NCBI RefSeq assembly: GCF_017894385.1
Contig: NZ_CP059560.1
Span: forward strand, 3,976,501 to 4,040,500
DNA length: 64,000 nt
Reading direction: 5' to 3'
Source of the DNA: Aromatoleum petrolei
Lineage (GTDB): Bacteria > Pseudomonadota > Gammaproteobacteria > Burkholderiales > Rhodocyclaceae
The notes beneath the pieces were generated by a model. The model searched no databases. It was not told where the DNA came from and saw nothing but the letters and a program-made list of their open reading frames with translations. The position numbers and the translations under genes were made by a program. The number at the start of each line of letters is the position of its first letter. Within the stretch, counting starts at the first letter, position 1. This document shows, piece after piece, positions 36,155 through 46,533 of this stretch.

Positions 36155-36945
36155 GAATAGCGCTTGGTGTCGAATATGCTGGGGACTCGTTTCAGGGCTG
36201 GCAGAGCCAGTCGCACGGGCGGACTGTGCAGGATCATCTCGAGGCGGCCCTTTCAGGGATGGCCGGCCATCCGGTGCGGCTCCACTGTGCCGGGCGGACC
36301 GATGCCGGTGTTCATGCGACTGCGCAGGTGGTGCACTTCGACACGCCGGCCGCACGGGAACCGTACAGTTGGGTACGGGGCACGAATGCGCGGCTGAAGG
36401 GGCCCGTGTCGGTGCGTTGGGCGGTGGAGGTCGGCGAGGATTTTCACGCGCGCTTCTGCGCCGTTTCGCGCCGGTATCGATACATCCTCTACAACTCGCC
36501 CGTGCGCCCGGCGCTCCTGGCGGGGCGTGTGGGGTGGTTTCACCCCCTGCTTGATGAATCCGCGATGGTCGAGGCGGCTCGTTCCCTCATCGGTTGGCAC
36601 GACTTTTCGGCCTTCCGTGCGGCCGGATGCCAAGCGAAGTCGCCGATCAAGCTCATGCACGAAGCACAGGTCAAGCGCGACGGGGACTACATCGTCTTCG
36701 ATTTCTGGGCGAATGCTTTCTTGCACCACATGGTGCGCAACCTTGTCGGCTCGCTCCTGTATGTCGGCAAGGGCCATTTCCCCCCGGAATGGATGGCGGA
36801 CGTATTGCAGTCGTGCGACCGGAGCCGGGCCGCGATGACCTTTACCCCCGACGGACTGTATCTCGCCGGCGTCGAATACCCTTCGCACTGGCCGTTGCCG
36901 GATGAAGGGCGTATCATCGCTCTCCCGCGTATCCCCTTCGTCTGA
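36151..36945 (+). CDS. truA: tRNA pseudouridine(38-40) synthase TruA
   Basis: TruA modifies uridines 38-40 in the anticodon arm. The 264-aa protein begins MRIALGVEYAGDSFQGWQ, with the catalytic Asp51 in CAGRTDAGVHA. The C-terminal FLHHMVRNLVGSL is also conserved. The ATG at 36151 overlaps the upstream stop codon; the frame is open earlier but inside the membrane-protein gene. The trpF start follows its stop codon without a gap. Confidence 0.96.
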   Translation: MRIALGVEYAGDSFQGWQSQSHGRTVQDHLEAALSGMAGHPVRLHCAGRTDAGVHATAQVVHFDTPAAREPYSWVRGTNARLKGPVSVRWAVEVGEDFHARFCAVSRRYRYILYNSPVRPALLAGRVGWFHPLLDESAMVEAARSLIGWHDFSAFRAAGCQAKSPIKLMHEAQVKRDGDYIVFDFWANAFLHHMVRNLVGSLLYVGKGHFPPEWMADVLQSCDRSRAAMTFTPDGLYLAGVEYPSHWPLPDEGRIIALPRIPFV

Positions 36946-37569
36946 GTGTCCAGAACCCGAATCAAGATCTGCGGCCTGACCCGCGCCGAAGATGTGCATG
37001 CCGCCGTCGAGGCTGGCGCGGATGCGATCGGACTGGTGTTCTATCCCCCCAGCCCGCGTTTCGTCGCATTCGAGCGCGCGGCGGAGCTGGCGGCGCTGGT
37101 GCCGCCTTTCGTCACGACAGTGGGACTTTTCGTCAACGCCGATGCTGCTTACGTGCTCCAGGCGCTTGCTCAGGTGCCCTTGCAGCTCCTGCAGTTTCAC
37201 GGTGATGAGAGCGAAGCTCAATGTGCGGCGTTCGGCCGTCCCTGGATCAAGGCTGCGCGAGTGCGCCCCGGGGTCGATCTGGTAGAATTCTCCGCTTCCC
37301 ACCCGTCTGCTGCCGGATTGCTGCTCGACGCGTTTGTCGACGGCTACGGTGGTGGCGGCAAGGTTTTCGATTGGTCCCTGATTCCCGAGCGCCTCGGGCG
37401 GCCGCTGATCCTTTCCGGTGGACTGGACCCCGGCAACGTAGCCGAGGCAGTCCGCCGCATAAGGCCGTGGGCTGTCGATGTGTCCAGCGGTGTGGAGTCG
37501 GGAAAGGGTATCAAGGATGCGGCACGGATTGCCGCGTTCGTTGCTGGAGTACGCAATGCAGACGGCTGA
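36946..37569 (+). CDS. trpF: Phosphoribosylanthranilate isomerase
   Basis: The enzyme performs the Amadori rearrangement in tryptophan synthesis. The 207-aa TIM barrel has the catalytic Cys9 in [11 protein letters not shown] and the phosphate-binding GGLDPGNV and VDVSSGVE. It starts with GTG immediately after the truA stop and has no clear ribosome-binding site, so it probably depends on coupling to truA. Its 3' end overlaps trpB by 14 nt. Confidence 0.96.
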   Translation: MSRTRIKICGLTRAEDVHAAVEAGADAIGLVFYPPSPRFVAFERAAELAALVPPFVTTVGLFVNADAAYVLQALAQVPLQLLQFHGDESEAQCAAFGRPWIKAARVRPGVDLVEFSASHPSAAGLLLDAFVDGYGGGGKVFDWSLIPERLGRPLILSGGLDPGNVAEAVRRIRPWAVDVSSGVESGKGIKDAARIAAFVAGVRNADG

Positions 37570-38767
37570 CAAGCCATACCGGTTTCCTGATGCGCGCGGC
37601 CATTTCGGGCCTTACGGTGGTGTCTTCGTTGCCGAGACGCTGATTCCGGCGCTGGACGAACTCAATGCGGCCTACGAGGCATGCCGGAACAACCCGGCCT
37701 TCATGGCCGAGTTCGAATACGAGCTCAAGCACTACGTCGGTCGGCCGAGCCCGATCTACCATGCAAAACGCATGTCCGATTCACTCGGCGGTGCGCAGAT
37801 CTATTTCAAACGAGAGGATCTGAACCACACCGGCGCGCACAAGGTGAACAACTGCATCGGGCAAGCACTTGTTGCGCGCTACATGGGAAAGCCGCGTGTG
37901 ATCGCCGAAACCGGTGCTGGTCAGCACGGGGTCGCTACTGCGACCGTGGCCGCACGCTACGGCATGGACTGCGTTGTTTACATGGGTGCCGAGGATGTGA
38001 AGCGCCAGGCGGCCAACGTGTACCGCATGAAGCTCCTGGGAGCGAAGGTTGTTCCGGTCGAGTCAGGCTCCAGAACTTTGAAAGACGCGCTCAACGAAGC
38101 AATGCGCGACTGGGTCACGAACATCCACAATACCTTCTACATCATTGGCACGGTTGCCGGTCCGCATCCCTATCCGATGATGGTGCGCGACTTCCAGGCG
38201 GTTATTGGTACGGAATGTCTCGTACAGATGCCCGAAATGACCGGACGTCAGCCCGATTATGTGGTCGCCTGCGTCGGCGGCGGCTCGAATGCGATGGGTA
38301 TCTTCTACCCCTATATCGGTGTTCCCGGAGTCAGGCTGATCGGCGTCGAGGCCTACGGCGAGGGGCTGGACTCCGGGCGTCACTCGGCCAGTCTTACCGG
38401 CGGGACCCCCGGCGTGCTGCACGGGAACCGTACCTACCTGCTGCAGAGCGAGGACGGCCAGATCATCGAGACGCACTCGATCTCGGCGGGGCTCGACTAT
38501 CCCGGAGTCGGGCCGGAGCATGCCTGGCTCAAGGACAGCGATCGGGCGGAGTACGTCGGTGTCACCGACGAGGAGGCGTTGGCCGCGTTCCACGATCTGT
38601 GCCACCTCGAAGGCATTATCCCCGCGCTCGAGTCGTCCCACGCCATTGCCTATGCCATGAAACTTGCGCCGACCCTGCCGCGCGACAAGATCCTGCTGGT
38701 CAACCTTTCCGGTCGCGGCGACAAGGATATGCACACCGTCGCCGAAAAGTCCGGCATCCAGTTCTGA
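37556..38767 (+). CDS. trpB: Tryptophan synthase, beta subunit
   Basis: The PLP-dependent subunit joins indole and serine. The 403-aa protein has the PLP-Lys in HTGAHKVNN (Lys96) and the phosphate cradle GGGSNAMG. The ATG at 37556 lies inside the trpF end and follows GGAG. The frame is open further upstream only as trpF overlap. A small hairpin separates it from trpA. Confidence 0.97.
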   Translation: MQTADKPYRFPDARGHFGPYGGVFVAETLIPALDELNAAYEACRNNPAFMAEFEYELKHYVGRPSPIYHAKRMSDSLGGAQIYFKREDLNHTGAHKVNNCIGQALVARYMGKPRVIAETGAGQHGVATATVAARYGMDCVVYMGAEDVKRQAANVYRMKLLGAKVVPVESGSRTLKDALNEAMRDWVTNIHNTFYIIGTVAGPHPYPMMVRDFQAVIGTECLVQMPEMTGRQPDYVVACVGGGSNAMGIFYPYIGVPGVRLIGVEAYGEGLDSGRHSASLTGGTPGVLHGNRTYLLQSEDGQIIETHSISAGLDYPGVGPEHAWLKDSDRAEYVGVTDEEALAAFHDLCHLEGIIPALESSHAIAYAMKLAPTLPRDKILLVNLSGRGDKDMHTVAEKSGIQF

Positions 38768-38770
38768 CTT

Positions 38771-38789
38771 CGCGGGTCTTCGGCCCGCG
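38771..38789 (+). other. Hairpin between trpB and trpA
   Basis: CGCGGG/CCCGCG with a short inner extension and no T-tract lies in the 38-bp gap. It could trim or stabilise mRNA between the subunit genes. Confidence 0.35.
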
Positions 38790-38805
38790 CATCCCGATAC
38801 CGCTT

Positions 38806-39621
38806 ATGTCCAGAATCCAGTCAGTTTTTCAGAGCCTGCAGGCCTCCGGGCGGCGGGCTCTGATCCCCTTCATCACCGCGGGCGACCCCGCTCCTGAACT
38901 CACCGTGCCGCTGATGCATGCGCTCGTCGAAGGCGGAGCGGATATCATCGAACTGGGTGTTCCGTTTTCCGATCCGATGGCCGACGGTCCGACGATCCAG
39001 CGCGCGTCCGAGCGTGCACTCATCAATGGAATGAGCCTGCGCAAGGTCCTTGCACTGGTAAGCGAGTTTCGCGCGACGAACGGCAGTACTCCGGTCGTTC
39101 TCATGGGCTATGCGAATCCGATCGAGGCCATGGGCGTCGAGCGTTTCGTCGCCGCAGCCGCTGCTGCCGGTGTGGACGGTGTTCTTGTCGTCGACTACCC
39201 ACCGGAGGAGTGCGCGGTGTTTGCACGCACGCTCAAGGCGGCCGACATCGATCCGATCTTCCTTCTCGCGCCGACTTCCACCGAACAGCGCATCCGCGAG
39301 GTCGCAACAATCGGCAGCGGCTACATCTACTACGTCTCGCTCAAAGGTGTGACTGGGTCGGGGGCGCTCGATTTCAATGATGTCGCCGCACGCATGCCGC
39401 AGATCCGGGAAGGCGTCGGCATGCCGGTTGGCGTCGGTTTCGGAATCCGCGATGCCGAATCGGCTCGTCGCATCGGCGAAGTGGCTGACGCGGTCGTGAT
39501 CGGCAGTCGCATCATCGAGGAAATCGAAAACAGTCCGCTCGATCAGGCGGTAGCCCGGGTAAAGAACTTCGTTGCGGGCGTGCGTGCCGCGCTCGACCAG
39601 ATCCAAGGAGCTCCGCGATGA
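38806..39621 (+). CDS. trpA: Tryptophan synthase, alpha subunit
   Basis: The subunit cleaves indole-3-glycerol phosphate to indole. The 271-aa TIM barrel carries catalytic Glu49 and Asp60 in [18 protein letters not shown], the standard positions. The ATG at 38806 begins [11 protein letters not shown]; the frame is open far upstream only as a shadow of trpB. Its stop overlaps the accD start (ATGA). Confidence 0.97.
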   Translation: MSRIQSVFQSLQASGRRALIPFITAGDPAPELTVPLMHALVEGGADIIELGVPFSDPMADGPTIQRASERALINGMSLRKVLALVSEFRATNGSTPVVLMGYANPIEAMGVERFVAAAAAAGVDGVLVVDYPPEECAVFARTLKAADIDPIFLLAPTSTEQRIREVATIGSGYIYYVSLKGVTGSGALDFNDVAARMPQIREGVGMPVGVGFGIRDAESARRIGEVADAVVIGSRIIEEIENSPLDQAVARVKNFVAGVRAALDQIQGAPR

Positions 39622-40487
39622 GTTGGCTTCAGAAGCTGCTGCCGCCCAAGATCAAGCGCGCCGAGAGCGCTGCGCGCAAATCAATTCCGGAGGGTCTTTG
39701 GAGTAAGTGTTCGGCCTGTGAGGCTGTGCTTTATCGATCAGATCTCGAAAGCAACCAGAGCGTGTGTCCGAAGTGCGGCCACCATCAGCGCCTGCGTGCG
39801 CGCGCCCGGCTCGATATGCTGCTCGATGCGGAAGGGCGCTTCGAGATCGGCAATGAGGTCGTGCCGGTCGATTCGCTAAAGTTCAAGGATTCGCGGCGCT
39901 ACACCGAGCGCTTGTCGGCCGCCAATGACGATACCGGTGAGGCCGATGCTATGGTCGTGATGCAGGGGGCCATCCTGACGGTGCCGGTCGTGGTGGCCTG
40001 CTTCGAATTCGAGTTTCTCGGAGGATCGATGGGCTCCGTGGTCGGTGAGCGTTTTGTGCGTGGTGCGAAGGCGGCCCTCGAGCAGCGACTGCCCTTCATC
40101 TGCATTACCGCCACCGGCGGTGCGCGCATGCAGGAAGGTCTCTTTTCGCTCATGCAGATGGCAAAGACGACGGCCGCGATCACGCAACTTGCCGAGCGCA
40201 AGCTGCCATTTCTCACGATTCTCACCGACCCCACGATGGGCGGTGTGTCGGCGAGCTTCGCCTTCATGGGGGACGTGGTGATCGCCGAACCCGGCGCGCT
40301 GATCGGTTTTGCCGGCCCGCGTGTCATCGAGCAGACCGTGCGGGAAACCCTGCCGGAAGGCTTCCAGCGTTCGGAATTCCTACTCGAAAAAGGTGCGATC
40401 GACATGATCGTCGATCGGCGCGAGATGCGCTCGAAGGTCGCCGAACTTCTGACCCTGTTGACCCGCCAGCCAGCAATCGGCGTCTGA
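39618..40487 (+). CDS. accD: Acetyl-CoA carboxylase carboxyltransferase, beta subunit
   Basis: With AccA it transfers CO2 from biotin to acetyl-CoA, the first step of fatty-acid synthesis. The 289-aa protein has an N-terminal zinc ribbon (Cys31, 34, 50, 53) and the crotonase-like carboxyltransferase core ([32 protein letters not shown]). It is coupled to trpA by ATGA. The trpA-accD-folC order is widespread in proteobacteria. Confidence 0.97.
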   Translation: MSWLQKLLPPKIKRAESAARKSIPEGLWSKCSACEAVLYRSDLESNQSVCPKCGHHQRLRARARLDMLLDAEGRFEIGNEVVPVDSLKFKDSRRYTERLSAANDDTGEADAMVVMQGAILTVPVVVACFEFEFLGGSMGSVVGERFVRGAKAALEQRLPFICITATGGARMQEGLFSLMQMAKTTAAITQLAERKLPFLTILTDPTMGGVSASFAFMGDVVIAEPGALIGFAGPRVIEQTVRETLPEGFQRSEFLLEKGAIDMIVDRREMRSKVAELLTLLTRQPAIGV

Positions 40488-40502
40488 CTGCCGTCTCCCT
40501 TC

Positions 40503-41780
40503 ATGCAATTTCCCGACTCCCTGAGCGGCTGCCTCGAGTTGCTCGAAAGCCGCCATGCCACCCAGATTCAGCTTGGCCTGGAGCGCGTCTCCCGTGTGCG
40601 CGACGCGCTCGGCGTGCGCAGCGACGCTGTGGTGATCACCGTTGGCGGTACCAACGGCAAGGGTTCGACTTGCGCGATGCTCGAGGCGATCCTGCTCGCT
40701 GCCGGATATCGTGTTGGCTGCTACACCTCGCCTCATCTGCTGCGTTACAACGAGCGCGTGCGCATCGATGGGCGCGAGGTTGAGGACCGGATCCTGGTGG
40801 ATGCCTTTCGTGCCGTCGAGGAGGCGCGCGGACACACCTCGTTGACGTATTTCGAACAGGGTACGCTCGCCGCCTGGTGGGTATTCTGCCGCGAGCCGCT
40901 CGATGTAGTCATCCTCGAGGTCGGCCTGGGGGGGCGCCTTGATGCGGTCAATGCGATCGACCCCGATTGTGCCATCGTGACGGGGATCGCGATGGACCAC
41001 ATGGACTGGCTGGGCGACACGCGGGAGAAGATCGGCTTGGAGAAGGCAGGAATTTTCCGCGCCGGACGTCCGGCGATTTGTGCCGATCCGATGGCCCCGG
41101 CCACGCTGGTCGATCATGCACGCGCGATCGGTGCCGAACTGAAGCTCGTTGGCCAAGATTTCGGACACAGCGGTGACCGCACGCAGTGGGCGTGGTGGAG
41201 TAAGGGTGGTGTGCGTCGGGGAGGTCTTGCCTATCCTGCGCTGCGCGGCGCCAACCAGCTTCTGAATGCGTCGGCCGTACTGATGGCGCTGGAAACCCTG
41301 AGGCAGCGGATTCCCGTGTCCATGCAGGCGGTGCGCCAGGGGCTGATGCTCGTGGAACTGCCAGGGCGCTTCCAGGTGCTGCCGGGAAAACCTTCGGTCG
41401 TGCTTGACGTTGCGCACAATCCGCAGGCTGCGGGCGTACTGTCGGAAAACCTGTCGAACATGGGCTTTTTCCCCGAGACGTGGGCGGTCTTGGGAATGCT
41501 CGCGGACAAAGATGTTGAAGGGGTCGTGAGGCTGATCGAGGATCGCGTCGACCACTGGATGCTCGTGAGTCTCCCCGGGGCTCGCGGGCTCAGCGCCGAG
41601 AGGCTTGCAGAGCGGCTGCGCAGCGTTGGTGTGCGTGGTGACATCCAGCTTTTCGCTGAACCCGTCGAGGGCTACGAGGCCGCCCGTCAATCTGCTGGCG
41701 AGGGTGATAGAATCGTAGCCTTTGGCTCATTCCTGACGGTCGCGGATGTTTTGGCTGCCGCCCGTGCCGCTCGTCATTGA
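40503..41780 (+). CDS. folC: Bifunctional dihydrofolate synthase / folylpolyglutamate synthase
   Basis: The enzyme adds glutamate to dihydropteroate and then to folates. The 425-aa Mur-ligase-type protein has the P-loop VGGTNGKGST (residues 47-56), FEQGTLAAWW, and EVGLGGRLDAVN for the Mg/ATP site. GDRIVAFGSF lies near the C-terminus. It starts 15 bp after accD, and its stop sits just before the SPOR-protein start. Confidence 0.96.
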   Translation: MQFPDSLSGCLELLESRHATQIQLGLERVSRVRDALGVRSDAVVITVGGTNGKGSTCAMLEAILLAAGYRVGCYTSPHLLRYNERVRIDGREVEDRILVDAFRAVEEARGHTSLTYFEQGTLAAWWVFCREPLDVVILEVGLGGRLDAVNAIDPDCAIVTGIAMDHMDWLGDTREKIGLEKAGIFRAGRPAICADPMAPATLVDHARAIGAELKLVGQDFGHSGDRTQWAWWSKGGVRRGGLAYPALRGANQLLNASAVLMALETLRQRIPVSMQAVRQGLMLVELPGRFQVLPGKPSVVLDVAHNPQAAGVLSENLSNMGFFPETWAVLGMLADKDVEGVVRLIEDRVDHWMLVSLPGARGLSAERLAERLRSVGVRGDIQLFAEPVEGYEAARQSAGEGDRIVAFGSFLTVADVLAAARAARH

Positions 41781-41788
41781 GGCTCCGC

Positions 41789-42490
41789 GTGACCGATAGC
41801 GACAACGTCGAACTCAAGAAGCGCGCCCGGCGTCGCTTGGTTGGGGCCGCCGCCTTGGCGCTGCTCGCCGCGATCATCCTCCCGATGGTGATGGATCAGG
41901 AACCGAACGCTCCAACGCAGGACATCCAGGTCACGATTCCCGACCGCGAGGCCGACAATGCGCTGTCGCGCCCGATCGCGAGTCGTCCGGCACGCGAACC
42001 CGAGCCGCCGATCGCGCCTCCGCCGGACGAGCAGCCGCCCATGCCAGCTCCTACCGAGGCACAGCGGCAGGAAGCCGCCGCAATCACTCCGCCCCTGCCT
42101 CGCCCCGCCCCGACGCCGGAAGGCGCCCAAAAGGGAGGCAGCTCCGCATTGATCGCGGTCGAGCCACAGAAGCCCGCGCCATCACCGGCGGCGAAGAACG
42201 CGATATCCGACAGCGCGCGCGCACAAGCCATTCTCGACGGGAAGCCTGCGGTCGCTTCCGCGCCGGCTGCAGGAAACAGTTTCGTCGTCCAGATCGGTGC
42301 CTTCGGTGATGGCGCCAAGGCCGCTTCGATTGCGGCGGACCTCAAAAGAAGGGGCTTTGCGGCCTACACTGAAAAAGTCGGCGCGATGACACGAGTCCGG
42401 ATTGGGCCGTTCGGTGGGCGCGACGACGCCGATAAGGCCGCCCAGCGCGTGCGAGCGAGCGGGTTGAGCGGTTCGGTCGTGTCGAAATGA
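41789..42490 (+). CDS. dedD: DedD/FtsN-like SPOR-domain cell-division protein
   Basis: SPOR proteins bind denuded peptidoglycan at the septum. The 233-aa product has a short basic cytoplasmic start (VELKKRARRR), one membrane helix at about residues 17-34, and a long Pro/Ala-rich periplasmic linker. A C-terminal SPOR domain occupies about 158-233 (FVVQIGAFGDGAKAASIAADL). I prefer the GTG at 41789; the frame also contains a TTG at 41777 overlapping the folC stop. The folC-dedD-cvpA-purF order matches enterobacteria. Confidence 0.88.
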   Translation: MTDSDNVELKKRARRRLVGAAALALLAAIILPMVMDQEPNAPTQDIQVTIPDREADNALSRPIASRPAREPEPPIAPPPDEQPPMPAPTEAQRQEAAAITPPLPRPAPTPEGAQKGGSSALIAVEPQKPAPSPAAKNAISDSARAQAILDGKPAVASAPAAGNSFVVQIGAFGDGAKAASIAADLKRRGFAAYTEKVGAMTRVRIGPFGGRDDADKAAQRVRASGLSGSVVSK

Positions 42491-42509
42491 GTGTGCGCAG
42501 ACATCTGCG

Positions 42510-43001
42510 ATGACGGTATTCGATTACGCGTTCCTCGGTGTTCTCGCTTTGTCGGCGGCTGTCGGCATGTGGCGCGGGTTGGTGAGCGAGGTGATCGCAC
42601 TGCTTGCTTGGGCGGTTGCGCTCTTCGCCGCTTGGCGCTACGCAGGAGAGGCGTCCGCACTGCTTGTGGACATGATTTTCGATCCGGCTTGGCGCCAGAT
42701 TGCTGCATTTACGCTGATCTTCGTTCTGGTGCTGGTCCTTGCGGCGCTGTTGCGTTTTTTGCTTCGGGAACTGCTCAAGGCGGTGGGGCTGGGTACGGCC
42801 GACCGCGTTTTCGGCGCTCTGTTCGGCGCCGCTCGCGGGGTTGCCATTGCTCTCGCGGTGGTGCTTTTCGGCGGCCTGATCGGAATTGCGCACGAACCAT
42901 GGTGGTCGAACGCAATGTTCGCGCCCCCGCTGGAGACGGCAGTGATCGCTGCCAAACCGTGGCTGCCCGATGTGGTGGCCACAAAGATTCGATACAGATA
43001 G
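42510..43001 (+). CDS. cvpA: CvpA family membrane protein
   Basis: The 163-aa protein has four hydrophobic segments and the family start [20 protein letters not shown]. CvpA is known from colicin V production in E. coli and more broadly affects envelope function. It immediately precedes purF (10 bp), the conserved arrangement. Confidence 0.92.
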   Translation: MTVFDYAFLGVLALSAAVGMWRGLVSEVIALLAWAVALFAAWRYAGEASALLVDMIFDPAWRQIAAFTLIFVLVLVLAALLRFLLRELLKAVGLGTADRVFGALFGAARGVAIALAVVLFGGLIGIAHEPWWSNAMFAPPLETAVIAAKPWLPDVVATKIRYR

Positions 43002-43011
43002 GTGCTATTCC

Positions 43012-44535
43012 ATGTGCGGAATCATTGGGGTCGTAGCAAAATCCCCGGTCAATCAATTGCTCTATGACGGCCTGCAGGTGCTGCAGCACCGCGGACAGGA
43101 TGCGGCGGGTATCGCGACGTCGGAGGGCGGGCGCTTCCTCATGCACAAGGGGCCCGGGCTCGTGCGCGATGTGTTCCGCACGCGCAATATGCGCAATCTG
43201 GTCGGAAACTGGGGTATCGGCCACGTCCGCTACCCGACTGCAGGCTCGGCATGCAATCCCGCGGAAGCGCAGCCGTTCTATGTGAATTCGCCTTTCGGCC
43301 TGCTATTGGCCCACAACGGCAATTTGACGAACTCCGAGGAACTGAAGCGCGAGATGTTCCTTTCGGATCTGCGCCACATCAACACCAACTCCGATTCGGA
43401 GGTGCTGCTGAACGTGCTCGCGCACGAGTTGCAGGCCGCCGCCAAGGGCTTCAAGCTCGATGAAGACGCGGTGTTCCGTGCCGTGGCGGGCGTGCATCGC
43501 CGCTGCCGCGGCGCGTACGCCGTCGTCGTGATGATCGCCGGCTTCGGCCTGCTGGCCTTCCGCGATCCGTTCGGCATTCGGCCGCTGGTCGTGGGGCGCA
43601 ACGACGTGAATGGCGGCCAGGAGTGGCTCGTGGCCTCCGAATCGGTCGCGATGGATGTTCTCGGTTTCAAGACCTTGCGCGACGTCGCACCGGGTGAAGC
43701 CATCCTCATCGATACGGAAGGCAACTTCCGCAGCCGGCAGTGCGCCGACCGGACCGTCGAAGCGCCCTGCATGTTCGAGTTCGTGTACCTGGCGCGTCCC
43801 GACTCGGTGATGGACGGGGTGTCCGTCTACGAGTCGCGCGTCAAGATGGGCGAATTCCTGGCTGACAAACTCAAGCGCGTCGTACCTCACGCCGACATCG
43901 ACGTCGTGATCCCGATCCCGGACTCCAGTCGCCCTGCTGCGATGGAGATGGCGCACCGGCTGGGCCTCCCATATCGCGAAGGCTTCGTCAAAAATCGCTA
44001 TATCGGGCGCACCTTCATCATGCCCGGCCAGGCCACGCGACGTAAGTCGGTTCGCCAGAAGCTCAACACCATCCCGCAGGAATTCAAGGGGAAGAAGGTC
44101 CTGTTGGTCGATGATTCGATCGTTCGTGGTACCACCAGTCGCGAGATCGTGACGATGGCGCGCGATGCGGGTGCCGTGAAGGTGTATCTCGCTTCGGCTG
44201 CGCCTCCGGTTCGTTATGCCAATGTTTATGGCATCGACATGCCGACTCGTGCCGAGCTGATCGCTGCCGACCGAAGCGAGGACGAGATCCGCCGAGTGAT
44301 TGGTGCCGACGGACTGATCTATCAGGACATCGACGATCTCAAGGCCGCCGTGCGCGCGGTCAATCCCGCGATTAAGTTCTTCGAGACCTCCTGTTTCGAC
44401 GGCTGCTACGTCACCGGCGATATTACGGCCGAGTACCTGAACGGCGTCGAGAACCAGCGTGGCGAGAGCAAGTCGGGCGACGACGGCGAAGGAGGCCAGC
44501 TCGATCTGAACCTGGTGGCAAATCAGGACAACTGA
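43012..44535 (+). CDS. purF: Amidophosphoribosyltransferase
   Basis: The enzyme starts purine synthesis by making phosphoribosylamine. Cys2 after the initiator Met is the N-terminal nucleophile of the glutaminase domain (MCGIIGVVA), with [11 protein letters not shown] nearby. The PRTase domain carries [17 protein letters not shown]. The ATG at 43012 is fixed by the need for Cys2. The 507-aa length is normal for the E. coli-type enzyme without propeptide. Followed by metZ after 19 bp. Confidence 0.97.
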   Translation: MCGIIGVVAKSPVNQLLYDGLQVLQHRGQDAAGIATSEGGRFLMHKGPGLVRDVFRTRNMRNLVGNWGIGHVRYPTAGSACNPAEAQPFYVNSPFGLLLAHNGNLTNSEELKREMFLSDLRHINTNSDSEVLLNVLAHELQAAAKGFKLDEDAVFRAVAGVHRRCRGAYAVVVMIAGFGLLAFRDPFGIRPLVVGRNDVNGGQEWLVASESVAMDVLGFKTLRDVAPGEAILIDTEGNFRSRQCADRTVEAPCMFEFVYLARPDSVMDGVSVYESRVKMGEFLADKLKRVVPHADIDVVIPIPDSSRPAAMEMAHRLGLPYREGFVKNRYIGRTFIMPGQATRRKSVRQKLNTIPQEFKGKKVLLVDDSIVRGTTSREIVTMARDAGAVKVYLASAAPPVRYANVYGIDMPTRAELIAADRSEDEIRRVIGADGLIYQDIDDLKAAVRAVNPAIKFFETSCFDGCYVTGDITAEYLNGVENQRGESKSGDDGEGGQLDLNLVANQDN

Positions 44536-44554
44536 GCAGGACGAGCGAGCGGAA

Positions 44555-45724
44555 ATGAGCGAGTACGAGTTTGACACCCTGGCCGTGCGTGCGGGGATTG
44601 CGCGCAGCCAGTTCAATGAACACAGCGAAGCCCTCTATCTGACCTCGAGCTTCGTCTTTGAGAGCGCGGCCCAGGCTGCGGCGCGCTTTTCGGGGGCCGA
44701 TGAGGGCAACGTCTATGCCCGGTTCTCCAATCCGACCGTGACGGCAATGCAGCAGCGCCTTGCTGCGCTGGAAGGGGGTGAAGCGTGCGTCGCGACGGCC
44801 TCGGGTATGGCGGCCATCCTCTCGCTGGCGATGGCCACATTGCAGGCCGGCGACCACGTGGTCGCGTCGATGGGGCTCTTTGGTGCCACGCAACAGCTTT
44901 TCGGCACGATTCTGGCCAGGTTCGGCATCGAGACGATTTTCGTGCCGGCGACCGATCCGGACGCCTTTCGCGCAGCGATAAAGCCGCGCACGCGACTCTT
45001 TTTCATCGAGACGCCGTCGAATCCCCTCACCGAGGTCATCGACATCGCCGTGGTGGCCGAAATCGCGCATTCCTGCGGTGCGATCCTCGCGGTCGACAAT
45101 TGTTTCTGTACGCCTGCGCTGCAACGTCCGCTCGAACTGGGGGCCGACGTGGTCGTGCATTCCGCCACGAAATACCTCGACGGCCAAGGGCGGGTACTCG
45201 GCGGTGCGGTGGTCGGCAAGAAAGCCATCGTCGATGATGTACTGAAGTTCCTGCGCACCGCCGGCCCCGCGATCTCGCCGTTCAACGCGTGGGTGATCCT
45301 GAAGGGGCTGGAAACCTTGCGTATCCGCATGGAGGCGCAGTCCAAGACCTCCCTTGAGCTCGCGCGCTGGCTCGAGCAGCAGGCGGGCGTCGAGCGGGTC
45401 TATTACCCCGGCTTGGCGTCCCATCCCCAACATGAACTCGCGATGCGGCAGCAGAAGTCCGGCGGGGCGATCGTAAGCTTCGAAGTCGCCGGCGGGCGAG
45501 AGGGCGCATGGCGGGTCGTGGATTCGACGCGTTTGATGTCGATCACGGCCAACCTTGGGGATACCAAGACCACTATCACTCATCCGGCGTCTACGACTCA
45601 TGGGCGCATCACGGCTGAAGCGCGTGCCGCAGCCGGCATTACCGAGGGATTGCTGCGGATCGCCGTCGGCCTCGAGTCTGTCGAAGATCTGCGCGCGGAT
45701 CTCGCGCGCGGCTTGGTCGGCTGA
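44555..45724 (+). CDS. metZ: O-succinylhomoserine sulfhydrylase
   Basis: This PLP enzyme makes homocysteine directly from O-succinylhomoserine and sulfide. The 389-aa protein has YARFSNPTVTAMQQRLA, ATASGMAAI, and the PLP-Lys206 in SATKYLDGQGRVLGG. Its place after purF is the usual one for MetZ in pseudomonads and betaproteobacteria, and the DGQGR sequence favours MetZ over MetB. It is convergent with lpxH. Confidence 0.94.
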   Translation: MSEYEFDTLAVRAGIARSQFNEHSEALYLTSSFVFESAAQAAARFSGADEGNVYARFSNPTVTAMQQRLAALEGGEACVATASGMAAILSLAMATLQAGDHVVASMGLFGATQQLFGTILARFGIETIFVPATDPDAFRAAIKPRTRLFFIETPSNPLTEVIDIAVVAEIAHSCGAILAVDNCFCTPALQRPLELGADVVVHSATKYLDGQGRVLGGAVVGKKAIVDDVLKFLRTAGPAISPFNAWVILKGLETLRIRMEAQSKTSLELARWLEQQAGVERVYYPGLASHPQHELAMRQQKSGGAIVSFEVAGGREGAWRVVDSTRLMSITANLGDTKTTITHPASTTHGRITAEARAAAGITEGLLRIAVGLESVEDLRADLARGLVG

Positions 45725-45778
45725 AGATCTCTACGGGGGCGGGCGCGCGGCGCTCGCCTGCGGGGAAGGGCAATGCCC

Positions 45779-46495
45779 TCACGGGCCGGGGTGGAAGGCT
45801 TTTCCCTCCCACGACAGCCAGCTTGCCGTCCCGCGCCAGTCGGACAGGACCCAGCGCTCGCACTGCCGCCCGTCCACATGATGCAGGTGATGTGCCGGCC
45901 GGTGCGTGTGGCCGTGGATGAGTATTGGATAATCGTGGGCGCGCAGGAGGGCGTCAACGGCTGCGGTGTTAACGTCCATAATTTCCTCCGCCTTTTCCTG
46001 CTTTGCCGTTTCGCTGTGCTTGCGCAGGCCTTCGATGATCATCCTGCGTTCCGCGAGGGGGCGGGCAATAAATGCTTGCTGCCACTGTGGATCGCGGACC
46101 TGTCGTCGGAACGCCTGGTAGGCGTGGTCGTCTGTGCACAGGCTGTCGCCGTGGGTGATCAGGACCCGGCGGCCGTCGAGGTCGATTTCGGTGGGGTCGG
46201 GGAGGATGGTGAGCCCGGCAGCCCGGGCGAAATCCGCGCCGACGAGGAAATCGCGGTTGCCTGCGACGAAACCGACCCGCGTGCCACCGGCGGCAAGTGA
46301 GGCAAGAGCCCCCGCGACCTCCCGGTTCAGCGGCGCGTCACGGTCGTCGTCGCCCGCCCAGTATTCGAACAGGTCGCCGAGGATGTACAGGGCGTCGAGC
46401 TCCCGCGCCTTCCCGTCGACCAGCTCGAGGAAAGCGCGGGTGTTGTCCGGGCAGTTCTCGGACAGGTGCAGATCCGCGATAAACAGGGCCGACAT
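45779..46495 (-). CDS. lpxH: UDP-2,3-diacylglucosamine diphosphatase
   Basis: The enzyme cleaves UDP-diacylglucosamine to lipid X in lipid A synthesis. The 238-aa metallophosphoesterase has FIADLHLSE, LGDLFEYWAGDDD, FVAGNRDFL and HGHTHRP, the di-manganese ligand set. It is the last gene of the leftward run TPR protein-LDT-ppiA-ppiB-lpxH; ppiB-lpxH adjacency is common in proteobacteria. Confidence 0.96.
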   Translation of the reverse strand: MSALFIADLHLSENCPDNTRAFLELVDGKARELDALYILGDLFEYWAGDDDRDAPLNREVAGALASLAAGGTRVGFVAGNRDFLVGADFARAAGLTILPDPTEIDLDGRRVLITHGDSLCTDDHAYQAFRRQVRDPQWQQAFIARPLAERRMIIEGLRKHSETAKQEKAEEIMDVNTAAVDALLRAHDYPILIHGHTHRPAHHLHHVDGRQCERWVLSDWRGTASWLSWEGKAFHPGP

Positions 46496-46533
46496 GCGCG
46501 AATGGGCGGTTGAAACGGGTCGGCCCGGTGAGA

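Noticed and set aside
37681..38805. Upstream extension of the trpA reading frame into trpB
   Set aside because: The extension is out of frame with trpB and not protein-like; the family start is at 38806.
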